Below are positions 52,666-61,150 of a stretch of DNA of 64,000 nt, in pieces. Within the stretch, counting starts at the first letter, position 1, and each line of letters opens with the position of its first letter. The notes beneath the pieces were generated by a model. It ran no database searches and had not been told where the DNA came from. It was given only the letters and a program-made list of their open reading frames with translations. The translations under genes were made by a program, and so were the position numbers. The DNA comes from Limivivens sp034101475 (GTDB taxonomy: Bacteria > Bacillota > Clostridia > Lachnospirales > Lachnospiraceae): NCBI GenBank assembly GCA_034101475.1, contig JAXEJQ010000045.1:1-64000 (forward strand), written 5' to 3'.

Positions 52666-54783
52666 CCCGTTTTCGACAGTTAGCAAACAAAATAAAGGCT
52701 ACAAACAGCGTGAATATGCGGTTTGTAGCCCTTTTTAGTTTGCGAAAGATGTTGTATGGGAATCCTGCTTTAAAAAATTTTTTTGAGTTTTTTATTAAGC
52801 TCTTTTGGCTGATAGTATTTTCTGTCAAGGCCAAGATCAAAGGCTGCATTTAGTGCAGTGCATACCTGTGAACAGGTATAGGTTGACATATAACACATGT
52901 CCTCAATATTTGCAACCTCCATATTTTTTAGAGTCTCCACGATATTTTCTACGGTGAAATGGGTCCCTTGCTGGTCCAGTTTCTTTTCGAGCAGCCGATA
53001 TATCAGCAGCGCTGTATAACAGATCATGAAATGTGCAATGATCCGTTCCCTCTTCTGATGGTAAACCGGTCGGGCCGAGAAGTTTGTTTTCATTACACGG
53101 AAGCAGTCCTCTATTTTATATCTCTGGGAACTGATCCTGATGATCTCCTTTGCCGGATCATCAAGGTTTGTAGCTACCGCATAATATCCATCGTACTTTT
53201 CTTCCTCGTCAATGATGTTCTGGTCAATTTCATACAGGTCTGTTACAGGCTCTCCGGACTTGGAAGAGGATTTCCGTTTGATAAAACGTGTTACATCATG
53301 CGGCCCCTTTTTATATGTTTCGGGATCAAGACTTTTCAGCAGTTTCCTGGCACGGTCGATCTGACGGTTCCTGAGGAATCTCTGATATTCCATCATTTTT
53401 CTGGAAAACGTGATGATGATCTTCTGTTTTACCAATGCTTTTGATTTCACTTTCCGTTTCTGGCCGTTTTTTAAAATCTTTTCTTCATAAAATCCCAGGT
53501 CGAAGGCTTTATCGGCTGTGATGATCTTGTAGGCCTTGTCTGAATACAGTTTCTTGTTGGAAGGGTCATTCTTATCAAAGGTTTTCATGGTTTCTATTGA
53601 TATCTCTTCGTCCGATGACAAAAGGCGGTAATCATAATCATTAAACACTGCCTCCTGTAAGGTATCAGACATCTTTTTGATGGATTGGGTAACAATAAAT
53701 GCGCGTCCCCCCATGGAATTAAAGTTCCGGATGTTCAGTGAACCAAGTCCAGCGTCTGCACAGTAGATAAATTTCTTCCCCTTAAACATCTTTGTGAGCT
53801 GCTTCTCCAGGGGGATGGCAGTTGTCTGCTCGTTATCCGAACCGGAAGTGATGCACATGGAAAGAGGGATACCGTCTCCATCCATAAACAGCCCCATCTC
53901 CACAAGGGGGGCAGGCTGGTGCTGCTTTGAAATACCATATTTGCGCAGGCCTTTGATGGTCTCACCGGTTACCTCATCTACATAATCCTCATCCGGAGAT
54001 TCTGTTTCAAAGTAGTAGTTTGTGCAGTCGTAATAGCAGACAGCTGTATTGCGTTTCACGATATAGCAGCTTTTTTCATAAAGATGGCTGATGTAGTCCT
54101 CATAATGTTCCTGCATGATATCCATCGTCCTTAAAATGTGGACATAGTCAAACTTTGGTTCTTCATAATAATAGTTCAGATGCTCAAAAGTGCCCAACTT
54201 TGAATCCGGTTCCAGTATCCTGGAAAATGTAAGGAACCGGTTCACAAGATTCGGATCAAAGGTAATCCGGGAATCTGCGGTCACGTTTTTGAAGAAAGAG
54301 CTGATATCCATCTGATGGTAAAGCTGCTGAAGGAAGAAGTATCCGATGTTCCTGTTTGTACTGGAAGATACAAGGTCATTGCTGATCTTAATTTTTTCAT
54401 TAAAATCGATTGTCACCTCCATGGAGACCTTGTTGTTTTTCTTTTCTTCCTCATTGTACCTGGCAACCTGTTCCCTGGCATAAGCAAGGGGATCATCCGT
54501 GATCTTGAGCAACTCAGAATGCTTTCCGATTCGGGCAATATTTTTCGTTGTGGTTTTCTTTCCATTACGATAGCCCTTTTGGATAAAGTAAGTGGGATCT
54601 TTTGATTTTTTGTCATAATTGAGCTTCATACCTTATTATACCATAAAATACAGCTCCGTACAACCTATACAACAAAATTTTTTTAAAAACTTGACAGGTT
54701 CAGACATTAAAAAAAACCGCTATTTAAGCGGCTTCCAGAGATTTTGTATGAAGTTTTATAGGGCCATAACTGTCGAAAACCCG
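52666..54783 (-). mobile_element. IS1634-family insertion sequence
   Basis: A 2118-bp element. The ends CCCGTTTTCGACAGTTA (left) and CGGGTTTTCGACAGTTA (right, opposite strand) match at 15 of 17 positions. It holds one transposase gene. Hairpins at 52691-52735 (GGCTACAAAC/GTTTGTAGCC) and 54706-54733 (CCGCT/AGCGG with a T run on the minus strand) lie just inside the ends and probably block read-through transcription. The flanking 70-bp direct repeats fit the unusually long duplications known for IS1634-type elements. Confidence 0.93.
52770..54629 (-). CDS. IS1634-family DDE transposase
   Basis: A 619-aa transposase of the IS4/IS1634 clan, apparently intact. An N-terminal region (YFIQKGYRNGKKTTTKNIARIGK) precedes the catalytic core. 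Likely acidic residues are Asp in YYDCTNYYFE, Asp in YCADAGLGSLN and Glu in RYKIEDCFRVMK, the last in the family Y-(2)-E-(5 or 6)-K context. Long insertion between the second Asp and the Glu is usual for the clan. It ends in a lysine-rich tail. Confidence 0.95.
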   Translation of the reverse strand: MKLNYDKKSKDPTYFIQKGYRNGKKTTTKNIARIGKHSELLKITDDPLAYAREQVARYNEEEKKNNKVSMEVTIDFNEKIKISNDLVSSSTNRNIGYFFLQQLYHQMDISSFFKNVTADSRITFDPNLVNRFLTFSRILEPDSKLGTFEHLNYYYEEPKFDYVHILRTMDIMQEHYEDYISHLYEKSCYIVKRNTAVCYYDCTNYYFETESPDEDYVDEVTGETIKGLRKYGISKQHQPAPLVEMGLFMDGDGIPLSMCITSGSDNEQTTAIPLEKQLTKMFKGKKFIYCADAGLGSLNIRNFNSMGGRAFIVTQSIKKMSDTLQEAVFNDYDYRLLSSDEEISIETMKTFDKNDPSNKKLYSDKAYKIITADKAFDLGFYEEKILKNGQKRKVKSKALVKQKIIITFSRKMMEYQRFLRNRQIDRARKLLKSLDPETYKKGPHDVTRFIKRKSSSKSGEPVTDLYEIDQNIIDEEEKYDGYYAVATNLDDPAKEIIRISSQRYKIEDCFRVMKTNFSARPVYHQKRERIIAHFMICYTALLIYRLLEKKLDQQGTHFTVENIVETLKNMEVANIEDMCYMSTYTCSQVCTALNAAFDLGLDRKYYQPKELNKKLKKIF

Positions 54784-54853
54784 TACCAAAATTCAGAAAA
54801 CAGTCAATTCTTTTTATTTTCTCCTTTACACCGCCCCTGATTTGTTGTATTAT
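54784..54853. repeat. 70-bp target-site duplication, right copy
   Basis: Identical to 52596-52665. It is followed by an AT-rich stretch to 54938 with ATGTCAT/ATGACAT arms and a weak possible promoter (TTGTTG, 16 bp, TATAAT at 54842-54869) for the gene at 55150. Confidence 0.93.
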
Positions 54854-54938
54854 AGTTATGTCATATAATTGTATTATAATCACATGACATCTTTATATCA
54901 CATCGTATTGTTTTGAGTTCTATCTGTTACGGTATTCT

Positions 54939-55126
54939 ATGAGCCAAGGGAAAAATGGACATGAAAATCCGTGCCTGCATGGACTTTTATGTCCATTTGT
55001 CCTTTGGCTTATTCTATATATGAGGATAAAAGTGGGACGAATGTCCCACGATATCCGAATATTGGGCAGGATTGTGGGAGTGCGAAGCACGGAACAATCC
55101 GTATGGCATCTTTTGACCCCAACATC
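54939..55126 (-). repeat. MITE-like dispersed repeat, copy E (hybrid)
   Basis: The first part (54939-55014) is a near-perfect hairpin built of one repeat terminus and its own inverse (TGAGCCAAGGG ... CCTTTGGCTTA). The second part (55018-55126) is the alternative tail, identical to 28-136. It ends 23 bases before the start codon of the deglycase gene, as copy A does before the ROK gene. Confidence 0.88.
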
Positions 55127-55149
55127 TATATATAAAAGGAGGAAATGTT

Positions 55150-56142
55150 ATGGATATACGACATGAGACCAGAGAAATCATTCAGAAAATTCTGAAAGAA
55201 AAGGAGGCTGACGGAGGCATCCAAAATGTTGTTTGGATCGCCGCAGGCGGGTCCAACGGTGGATTTTATCCAGCGCAGTATTTCATGGACAGAGAGTCCC
55301 GGACTCTTCGTTCTCAGTCTTTTACCAGCAATGAATTTGTTTATGCGCCCCCTGCCTTCGCAGGGAAAAACACATTGGCTGTAATCTGCTCTATGCGTGG
55401 GACCCCAGAGACCTGCCGCGCCGCTCAGATTGCAAAAGGCCTTGGCGCTGCAACCATCGGCCTGTATGTCCAGGAATCAGCCCTGACAGAGATCTGTGAC
55501 CACAGGATCCTTTATGAAAGCATTGCCCTGGACGAAAGCCGGACAGAGCGGGTCAATTCCAGCATTGGCCTGCTCCTGGCGATAAACCTCGTCGAGCAGA
55601 CCGAAGGATATGCCGGATATGACGATGCCATGGACGGGTTTGAGATCATTGATGATATCTACCGGAAAGCAGTTTCCTACACCACTCCCCTTGCCCGGAA
55701 ATGGGCAGAAAAAAATAAGGACGAAAAAACCATCTATGTAATGGGAAGCGGGCCGGCCTGGGGATCTGCCTACATTTTTTCAATTTGTAATCTGGAAGAA
55801 ATGCTCCAGCTGAATTCTCCGACGGTAAACTGCTGTGAATTTTTCCATGGCCCTTTCGAAGTTCTGGATAAACGCACCTCGGTCTTTCTCCTGGTATCAG
55901 AAGGAAGAGTTCGCCCTGCCGATGAACGGGCAGTCCGTTTTCTAAAAACCTATGGCGGAGAAAATATTTATCTGCTGGATGCCAAAGAGCTTGGAATCAA
56001 CCGGATCCGGGACAGCGTCAGTGAATATTTTAATCATATTTTGTTTTCTCCTATTTTGAATAATGTATACATGAGGGCTTTGTCCGAAGTTATAGGGAAA
56101 GATTATCAGACCCGCAGATACATGTGGAAAACAGCCTATTAA
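55150..56142 (+). CDS. SIS-fold fructosamine-6-phosphate deglycase (FrlB-like)
   Basis: A 330-aa double-SIS protein, fourth of the family in the window and the most diverged. AAGGSNGGFYPAQYFMD and CSMRGTPETCRAA correspond to the SIS sites (Arg in place of Gly/Gln in the second). The likely catalytic Glu217 (NLEEML) and His233 (EFFHGPFE) are kept. The ATG follows AAAAGGAGGAAATGTT. It sits alone between the IS/repeat region and a MutS-like gene, far from a kinase, so it must draw on phosphorylated substrate made elsewhere. Confidence 0.88.
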   Translation: MDIRHETREIIQKILKEKEADGGIQNVVWIAAGGSNGGFYPAQYFMDRESRTLRSQSFTSNEFVYAPPAFAGKNTLAVICSMRGTPETCRAAQIAKGLGAATIGLYVQESALTEICDHRILYESIALDESRTERVNSSIGLLLAINLVEQTEGYAGYDDAMDGFEIIDDIYRKAVSYTTPLARKWAEKNKDEKTIYVMGSGPAWGSAYIFSICNLEEMLQLNSPTVNCCEFFHGPFEVLDKRTSVFLLVSEGRVRPADERAVRFLKTYGGENIYLLDAKELGINRIRDSVSEYFNHILFSPILNNVYMRALSEVIGKDYQTRRYMWKTAY

Positions 56143-56160
56143 AGCATAGCCGTCTTTATT

Positions 56161-56196
56161 CCGGAAACGGGTGCACCGCACCCGTTTCCGGCTTTT
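56161..56196 (+). terminator. Terminator of the fourth deglycase
   Basis: CCGGAAACGGGTGC and GCACCCGTTTCCGG make a 14-bp perfect stem followed by CTTTTG. It lies between convergent genes. Confidence 0.85.
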
Positions 56197-56202
56197 GACA
56201 TT

Positions 56203-57942
56203 TCAAAGCCCCTTCTTCATCTGCTCCAGCATCTCATAGGTTACCCCATATTTTTCCGCGATATCTCTTGCATAAGATATCCCTTCCGGCGGTGCGACCC
56301 GAATTCTATAAGAACGCTTTCCGTCCTCCGTCTCAGCCACCAGACTGGCAATTTTGCTGTCACAACCGGAGCTTTCTCCCGCTTCTTCCCCTTCCCGGTT
56401 CAGCTCCTCCAGTTCCATCGCCAGCTTATGCATATGGGTATTGTAAATGGTCCGCACACCCAGCCTTCGCAGAATCCGCACCACATCCCTGGCAATGTAA
56501 AACCCTTCCTCAAAGGAAGTGGTGGAAAAGGACTCATTCAAAAGCAGCAGGCTCTGTGAGGTAGCCTCCTGAAAAATATCCCGGAAACGTTTGGATTCCT
56601 CACCCAGACGTCCCAGATCCATCGTCTGATTTTCATCCGCAGGATAATGCGTAAACAGGTTGTCCGCAGGACTGAAGGCAAAGGCTTCTGCTGGCACATA
56701 AATGCCACCCTGGGCCAGCAGAAAGGCAATACCAACCGCCTGGGTAATCGTTGTTTTTCCTCCCCGGTTCGCCCCGGTCAGAAGATAAATCCGGTGCTCC
56801 GCATCGAAATCCAGATCATTGGGCACAATCGCCCCGGCTCCCTCCTTCTTTTCCAGAAGGGCATCCGCAAGCTTCAGATTATAAAGTCCCTCTGCACGCA
56901 TTTCCCTCTTTTCCGGCTCCAGAACCTGGGGCTTGCACATGGAAAATCCCGCGCTTTGCAGCTTTTCCACATATTCCGCCCAGCGGATATAATACAGAAA
57001 CTCCGGAATCAGCCCGGCAATCACGTAGGTGCTCACGGACACATGCCTGGAAAGAACGGATTTCAGTTTTTTCACAGTCCGGGTCAGCATGGCGCTCACC
57101 GCCCGGTCCAGGGAGCGCATCACATCCCCGCTGCGGTTATCATCCGATACATTTGCCATTCCCGGAAGTGCACTGAATCCCCTGGAAGCCACAAACATTG
57201 CCATGCGGTCAAGCCCGGCTAACGCCTCTCCTTCACTGCCTCCAACCCGGAAGGTATACTGCTCTCTCCATTCGTTTCCTTTCTGAATCTCATCTCCCCG
57301 GTTCAGAAAATCGCAGAAATTCGAAATGATCCCGGACTTTGTAAAGGCTTTGCCGTTTATGGACACGATTCCCACTTCCACCGGTTCGAAGCGGTCATTC
57401 AAGTTCACACCCAGAGTCACGCTCTTAATTTTAGAGGTATCGACCTTCAGTTCATCAATATCTTTCTTCAATGCCTCAAACCCGTGATCTTCATAGAGCT
57501 TCCGCACATATTCCTTCAGATTCAGCAAGCCCTCCGACTGAATGGCATTTTCATTCAGGCAGACATACATGGCCTGTACACACTGGATATATTCATCCAT
57601 CTCATCCAGCCTGTGAACCAGCTCCCAGACACCGGCTGCATCCGTATCCTTCCCGAAGCTTCCATAGGTTTTCAGAAAATCCACCCGGTCCAGAAGCTTC
57701 TGCATCCGCTCCCGCAGGGATGGAAAACGCAGAATATCTTCAAACACATCGCAGCGGTACCGGATCGCCTTCGGATTCACGGTAAGATGCGTCATAATCC
57801 GCTGAATCATTTTTTGTTCCGGTTCCAGCTTGGTTAAATGACTGCAGATCACATCCACCGACAGATCATGGGCAGTATCCTCCGGAAGCACATGATAATC
57901 CGGTTTGTTTCCGGAGGGATAAAGCAGGCTCAGTTCTTCCAT
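56203..57942 (-). CDS. MutS-family ATPase
   Basis: A 579-aa protein with a MutS core/lever region (about residues 1-350) and MutS domain V ATPase (about 360-579), without the mismatch-recognition domain I. Walker A is GANRGGKTT (usual GPNMGGKS) and the Walker B block reads LLLLNESFSTT, with Asn where Asp is usual. FTHYPADEN and YNTHMHKLA match later MutS motifs. Such stand-alone MutS-like proteins are common in Clostridia and of unknown role; mismatch repair itself is unlikely. There is no cotranscribed neighbour. Confidence 0.85.
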   Translation of the reverse strand: MEELSLLYPSGNKPDYHVLPEDTAHDLSVDVICSHLTKLEPEQKMIQRIMTHLTVNPKAIRYRCDVFEDILRFPSLRERMQKLLDRVDFLKTYGSFGKDTDAAGVWELVHRLDEMDEYIQCVQAMYVCLNENAIQSEGLLNLKEYVRKLYEDHGFEALKKDIDELKVDTSKIKSVTLGVNLNDRFEPVEVGIVSINGKAFTKSGIISNFCDFLNRGDEIQKGNEWREQYTFRVGGSEGEALAGLDRMAMFVASRGFSALPGMANVSDDNRSGDVMRSLDRAVSAMLTRTVKKLKSVLSRHVSVSTYVIAGLIPEFLYYIRWAEYVEKLQSAGFSMCKPQVLEPEKREMRAEGLYNLKLADALLEKKEGAGAIVPNDLDFDAEHRIYLLTGANRGGKTTITQAVGIAFLLAQGGIYVPAEAFAFSPADNLFTHYPADENQTMDLGRLGEESKRFRDIFQEATSQSLLLLNESFSTTSFEEGFYIARDVVRILRRLGVRTIYNTHMHKLAMELEELNREGEEAGESSGCDSKIASLVAETEDGKRSYRIRVAPPEGISYARDIAEKYGVTYEMLEQMKKGL

Positions 57943-58183
57943 TTCATCGATTCCTTTCTGTTGATCGCCGCCCTTTGGCAGCGCTTCTCCAATCCTCAGA
58001 TTGCTGTCCGGGATTTTTTCGGTTTTTCTCGTTGTTCTGATTTCATTTTACCAAAAAATTCCGCGAATAGCAGTATTTTACGGAAAAACATCCAAAAAAA
58101 CTTTTTCTGTTTTCTTTTCCAGCCACAGAGTCTATAATGAATGCCAGATACCATTGCATGGTCAAAATGAAAGGAGCTCTTCC

Positions 58184-59020
58184 ATGAAACCCAAAGCCTT
58201 TGTCAAGGAATATCTGATCATCACCCTTGCTTCTCTGGTGGTTGCCTCTGCTGTCTTCTTTTTTCTGATTCCAAGCCATCTTGCAGTCGGGAGTATTTCC
58301 GGTCTCGCCGTCGTTTTATCACGCCTTCTTCCCTTTCCGATCTCCGCCATTACTTTTGTCCTGAATGTATTTCTGCTGATCTTCGGATTTATCACCATCG
58401 GCGGAGACTTTGGAGGAAAAACCGTTTATACCTCCCTCCTCCTCCCTGTCCTTCTGAGTATTTTTGAAAACCTGTTTCCGGAGAATCCATCCCTTACCGG
58501 AGATCCCTTCCTGGATATGCTGGGATACATTTTTGTAGTCAGCGTCGGTCTGGCAATTCTGTTTAACCGCAATGCTTCCTCCGGGGGCCTGGACATCATC
58601 GCCAAATTTCTGAACAAGTATTTTCATATGGAGCTCGGTGTGTCCATGGCACTCCCCGGTATTCTGGTGGCTCTTTCTTCCGCTGCAGTCTACGATGCCA
58701 AAACCGTCTTTTTGAGTGTACTCGGTACCTATCTGGCCGGTATTGTCCTGGATCATTTCATTCTGGGCTTCAATGTCAAAAAACGGGTATGCATCATCTC
58801 GGACAACTACGAACAGATTATGGACTATCTTCTGCATTCTTTAAACTGCGGAGCTACTCTGTATGAAGCAGTAGGTGGCTTTGACCGCAGGAAAAAGCTG
58901 GAGATTATCACCATCCTGAACCGAAGCGAATACTCCCAGCTACTCAATCATCTCTATGAGCTGGACCCCAACGCTTTTGTGACCGTCTATACGGTAAATG
59001 AAGTCATCCGCAAGTCGTAG
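58184..59020 (+). CDS. YitT family membrane protein (DUF161-DUF2179)
   Basis: A 278-aa protein. The N-terminal half has five or six hydrophobic helices with the YitT motifs SHLAVGSISGLAVVLSRL and NASSGGLDIIAKFLNKYF. The C-terminal DUF2179 domain (about residues 195-278) is cytoplasmic (KKRVCIISDNYEQIMDYLLHSLNCGATLYEAVGGF). The function is unknown; transport is suspected. The ATG at 58184 follows AAAGGAG; the longer frame from 58001 is not supported. A paralogue follows at 59260. Confidence 0.9.
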   Translation: MKPKAFVKEYLIITLASLVVASAVFFFLIPSHLAVGSISGLAVVLSRLLPFPISAITFVLNVFLLIFGFITIGGDFGGKTVYTSLLLPVLLSIFENLFPENPSLTGDPFLDMLGYIFVVSVGLAILFNRNASSGGLDIIAKFLNKYFHMELGVSMALPGILVALSSAAVYDAKTVFLSVLGTYLAGIVLDHFILGFNVKKRVCIISDNYEQIMDYLLHSLNCGATLYEAVGGFDRRKKLEIITILNRSEYSQLLNHLYELDPNAFVTVYTVNEVIRKS

Positions 59021-59077
59021 CTGTCCGGCCTTCAGCGTCTCAAAATGCCCGCCTGCAGCAGCCCCTTGAATTATCCC

Positions 59078-59105
59078 AAAAGTCCCGGTTTTCCGGGACT
59101 TTTTG
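59078..59105 (+). terminator. Terminator of first YitT gene
   Basis: AGTCCCGG and CCGGGACT form a stem followed by TTTTT. Confidence 0.92.
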
Positions 59106-59134
59106 TTGACTTTCATATTATGATGTTATATAAT
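59106..59134 (+). promoter_or_regulatory. Promoter of second YitT gene
   Basis: TTGACT, 17 bp, TATAAT. It starts immediately after the T run of the preceding terminator. Confidence 0.8.
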
Positions 59135-59259
59135 GTCATTAGATATTTCTTAATTAAACAGGTACACCTGCGCCGTGTTAATTTCGTTTTCCAGCGTTAT
59201 ACCCTGCGAGGAAGTTCCTGAATCTTACGGTACAAAGGCGTACCACCAGGAGGTATTCT

Positions 59260-60141
59260 ATGGCAAAAAAAGCACCCTCAAAAGCATGGAAAATGGCAGG
59301 TGCGATTTTCGGCGTATTTCTCTACGCAGCTGCCTACCGCGTCATTCTTGTCCCCTTGAACCTCTACAGCGGCGGATTTACCGGCGTTGCGCAGATCATC
59401 CAGATTCTGCTCAAAGAGCTGTTTCATATTACACTTCCACCCAATATTGATTTTACCGGTATTTTCCTCTGGACACTGAATATTCCGCTGTTTTTTCTTG
59501 CCTGGAAAACCGTCAGCCGTACCTTTTTCCTCAAAACACTGGTTACGGTCTGCCTGCAGTCATTCTTCATGTCCGTGATTCCTGCTCCTGAGACCCCGTT
59601 AATCTCCGATACGCTGACCTCCTGTCTGATTGGAGGCGCGATCTCCGGCTTTGGCGTTGGAATTACTCTGAAATACGGCAGCTCCGGCGGTGGAACAGAT
59701 ATCCTCGGAATCTACTGCGCCAAAAATTTCCCGGATTTCAGCGTAGGAAAGCTGACTCTTCTGGTAAACGCTGTAATCTACTCCTTCAGTGCCCTGAATG
59801 ACAGTCTGGAAACGGCCGTTTATTCTATTATTTTCTGTTTTGTCGCCAGTATGATAATGGATAAAGTCCATTACCAGAACATCATGACCTGCGCCATGAT
59901 TATGACCAACAACCACGAGATAGGTGATCAGATCATTGCCAGACTGAACCGCAGCTGTACCACCTGGACCGGCTACGGCGGCTACCGAAAACAGCCCCTT
60001 CTGGTGATCATGACTGTGATTTCCAAATATGAAAGCCGCCAGTTAAAGCAGATTGTCCGTAAAATGGATCCCGGCGCCTTCATTACCTTCAATGACCGCA
60101 TGGAGGTCATCGGAAATTTCGAGAAACGTTTTGACGCATAA
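59260..60141 (+). CDS. YitT family membrane protein (DUF161-DUF2179)
   Basis: A 293-aa paralogue of the 58184 product. Motifs are LVPLNLYSGGFTGVAQIIQ, YGSSGGGTDILGIYCAKNF and, in the DUF2179 tail, QIIARLNRSCTTWTGYGGY. It has its own promoter and terminator, so the two genes are regulated separately. The ATG follows AGGAGGTATTCT. The function is unknown. Confidence 0.92.
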   Translation: MAKKAPSKAWKMAGAIFGVFLYAAAYRVILVPLNLYSGGFTGVAQIIQILLKELFHITLPPNIDFTGIFLWTLNIPLFFLAWKTVSRTFFLKTLVTVCLQSFFMSVIPAPETPLISDTLTSCLIGGAISGFGVGITLKYGSSGGGTDILGIYCAKNFPDFSVGKLTLLVNAVIYSFSALNDSLETAVYSIIFCFVASMIMDKVHYQNIMTCAMIMTNNHEIGDQIIARLNRSCTTWTGYGGYRKQPLLVIMTVISKYESRQLKQIVRKMDPGAFITFNDRMEVIGNFEKRFDA

Positions 60142-60160
60142 AACAGACATTTTCTTTTTT

Positions 60161-60210
60161 CCCGCAGTCCACGGAAAGCTTCTTTTCCGTGGATATGCGG
60201 ATTTTTTTTC
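60161..60210 (+). terminator. Terminator of second YitT gene
   Basis: CCGC..CCACGGAAAAG-type arms pair with CTTTTCCGTGG..GCGG, followed by eight T. Confidence 0.9.
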
Positions 60211-60234
60211 AGAACAACTTCCAGAAAACTTATT

Positions 60235-60636
60235 GCAAAAACGGGTAACCATTCAGAACCAATGTCAGTTCGTTAAGTGCTGACTTCTGTGCGTTCAGCA
60301 CTACCTTAGATAGTGGTTACCTCTTTCAAGGCGTACCGCACAGACTCCCTAGTACCACACGTTTCTTCCTCTCCATCCATCTGTCTCATTTATCATACAT
60401 GATTCCGTGTAGTTATTGGGCTTTCGTTTGTCGTGCAGCCTTACCCTCATGCATAATCTCATATGAGATTTCTGTTCGTCAGACCAGAGAGTTGCCCGTG
60501 AGTTAGTCTGTTCCTCACATCCAGCTTCCTTCAGATTCGAGGTCGCCCCCGACACCCTTGCCTTCGGCTATATCCTTCCCACTACCGGGCGGATTCGGGA
60601 CTTTAACCCGTTAGAAACGTGCGCCGCTAGGCGCAC
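60235..60636 (-). mobile_element. Truncated group II intron (5' part)
   Basis: On the minus strand this begins GTGCGCCTAGCGGCGCAC at 60636, the GUGYG start of group II introns. It continues with a long structured region (ACGGGTTAAAGTCCCGAATC, GGATATAGCCGAAGGCAAGG) like domain I. There is no reverse-transcriptase frame and no domain V, so it is a 5' fragment of about 400 nt. It starts 10 bases after the stem of the YjbQ-operon terminator, the site favoured by class C introns. The exact inner end is uncertain. It fills the 575-base gap 60142-60717. Confidence 0.75.
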
Positions 60637-60637
60637 C

Positions 60638-60675
60638 ACGAAAAATAACTGCTCAGAGCCCGGCTCTGAGCAGTT
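60638..60675 (-). terminator. Terminator of the amidohydrolase-YjbQ operon
   Basis: AACTGCTCAGAGCC and GGCTCTGAGCAGTT form a 14-bp perfect stem with a one-base loop centre, followed on the minus strand by ATTTTTCG. Confidence 0.92.
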
Positions 60676-60717
60676 ACAAAATAAGAAGAATAAAGAATAA
60701 TAAGTGTGTTGCCGTTT

Positions 60718-61146
60718 TTATTCGCCCTGCACCTGGATATATACCCGGCGTTTCTGGGGCCCGTCAAATTCAGCGAAATAGATTTCCTGTGCAAATCCGC
60801 ACTGCACTTTCCCCTCCTTAATCGGGAAGACACAGTGGTTTCCGCAAAGCATGGACTTCAGATGCCCCGGTGCGTTCCCGCCGGTTGCACCATAGCTCGG
60901 CAGAAAATGTGCATGTGCATAAGGATAAACAGTGGGAATCAGGCGCTCCATTGTTTCTTCAATGTCCACCATCAGGCAGTCCAGATTTTCATTGACGGTG
61001 ATTCCTGCCGTTGTGTGAGAAGTAATCACAAATACCACGCCGTTCTGAATTCCGCTCTCTGCGACAAAATCCCGCACATCCTGTGTAATGGGAATCAACT
61101 GAAACTCTTTATCTGCCATGTAGTATTTTTCAATCATCTTAACCAT
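60718..61146 (-). CDS. YjbQ/UPF0047 family protein
   Basis: A 142-aa protein of the YjbQ family, sometimes called secondary thiamine-phosphate synthase because members can replace ThiE weakly. Conserved blocks are SHTTAGITVNENLD, AHAHFLPSYGATGGNAPGHLKS and GKVQCGFAQEIYFAEFDGP, with the His and Asn residues of the presumed metal site. The ATG follows GGAGGATTAG, 4 bases after the preceding stop, so it is in the sugar-ABC/amidohydrolase operon. The physiological role is unknown. Confidence 0.9.
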   Translation of the reverse strand: MVKMIEKYYMADKEFQLIPITQDVRDFVAESGIQNGVVFVITSHTTAGITVNENLDCLMVDIEETMERLIPTVYPYAHAHFLPSYGATGGNAPGHLKSMLCGNHCVFPIKEGKVQCGFAQEIYFAEFDGPQKRRVYIQVQGE

Positions 61147-61150
61147 TGTT

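Noticed and set aside
52666..54783. A composite transposon carrying the neighbouring deglycase
   Set aside because: Only one IS copy is present and the 70-bp repeats tightly flank the IS itself.
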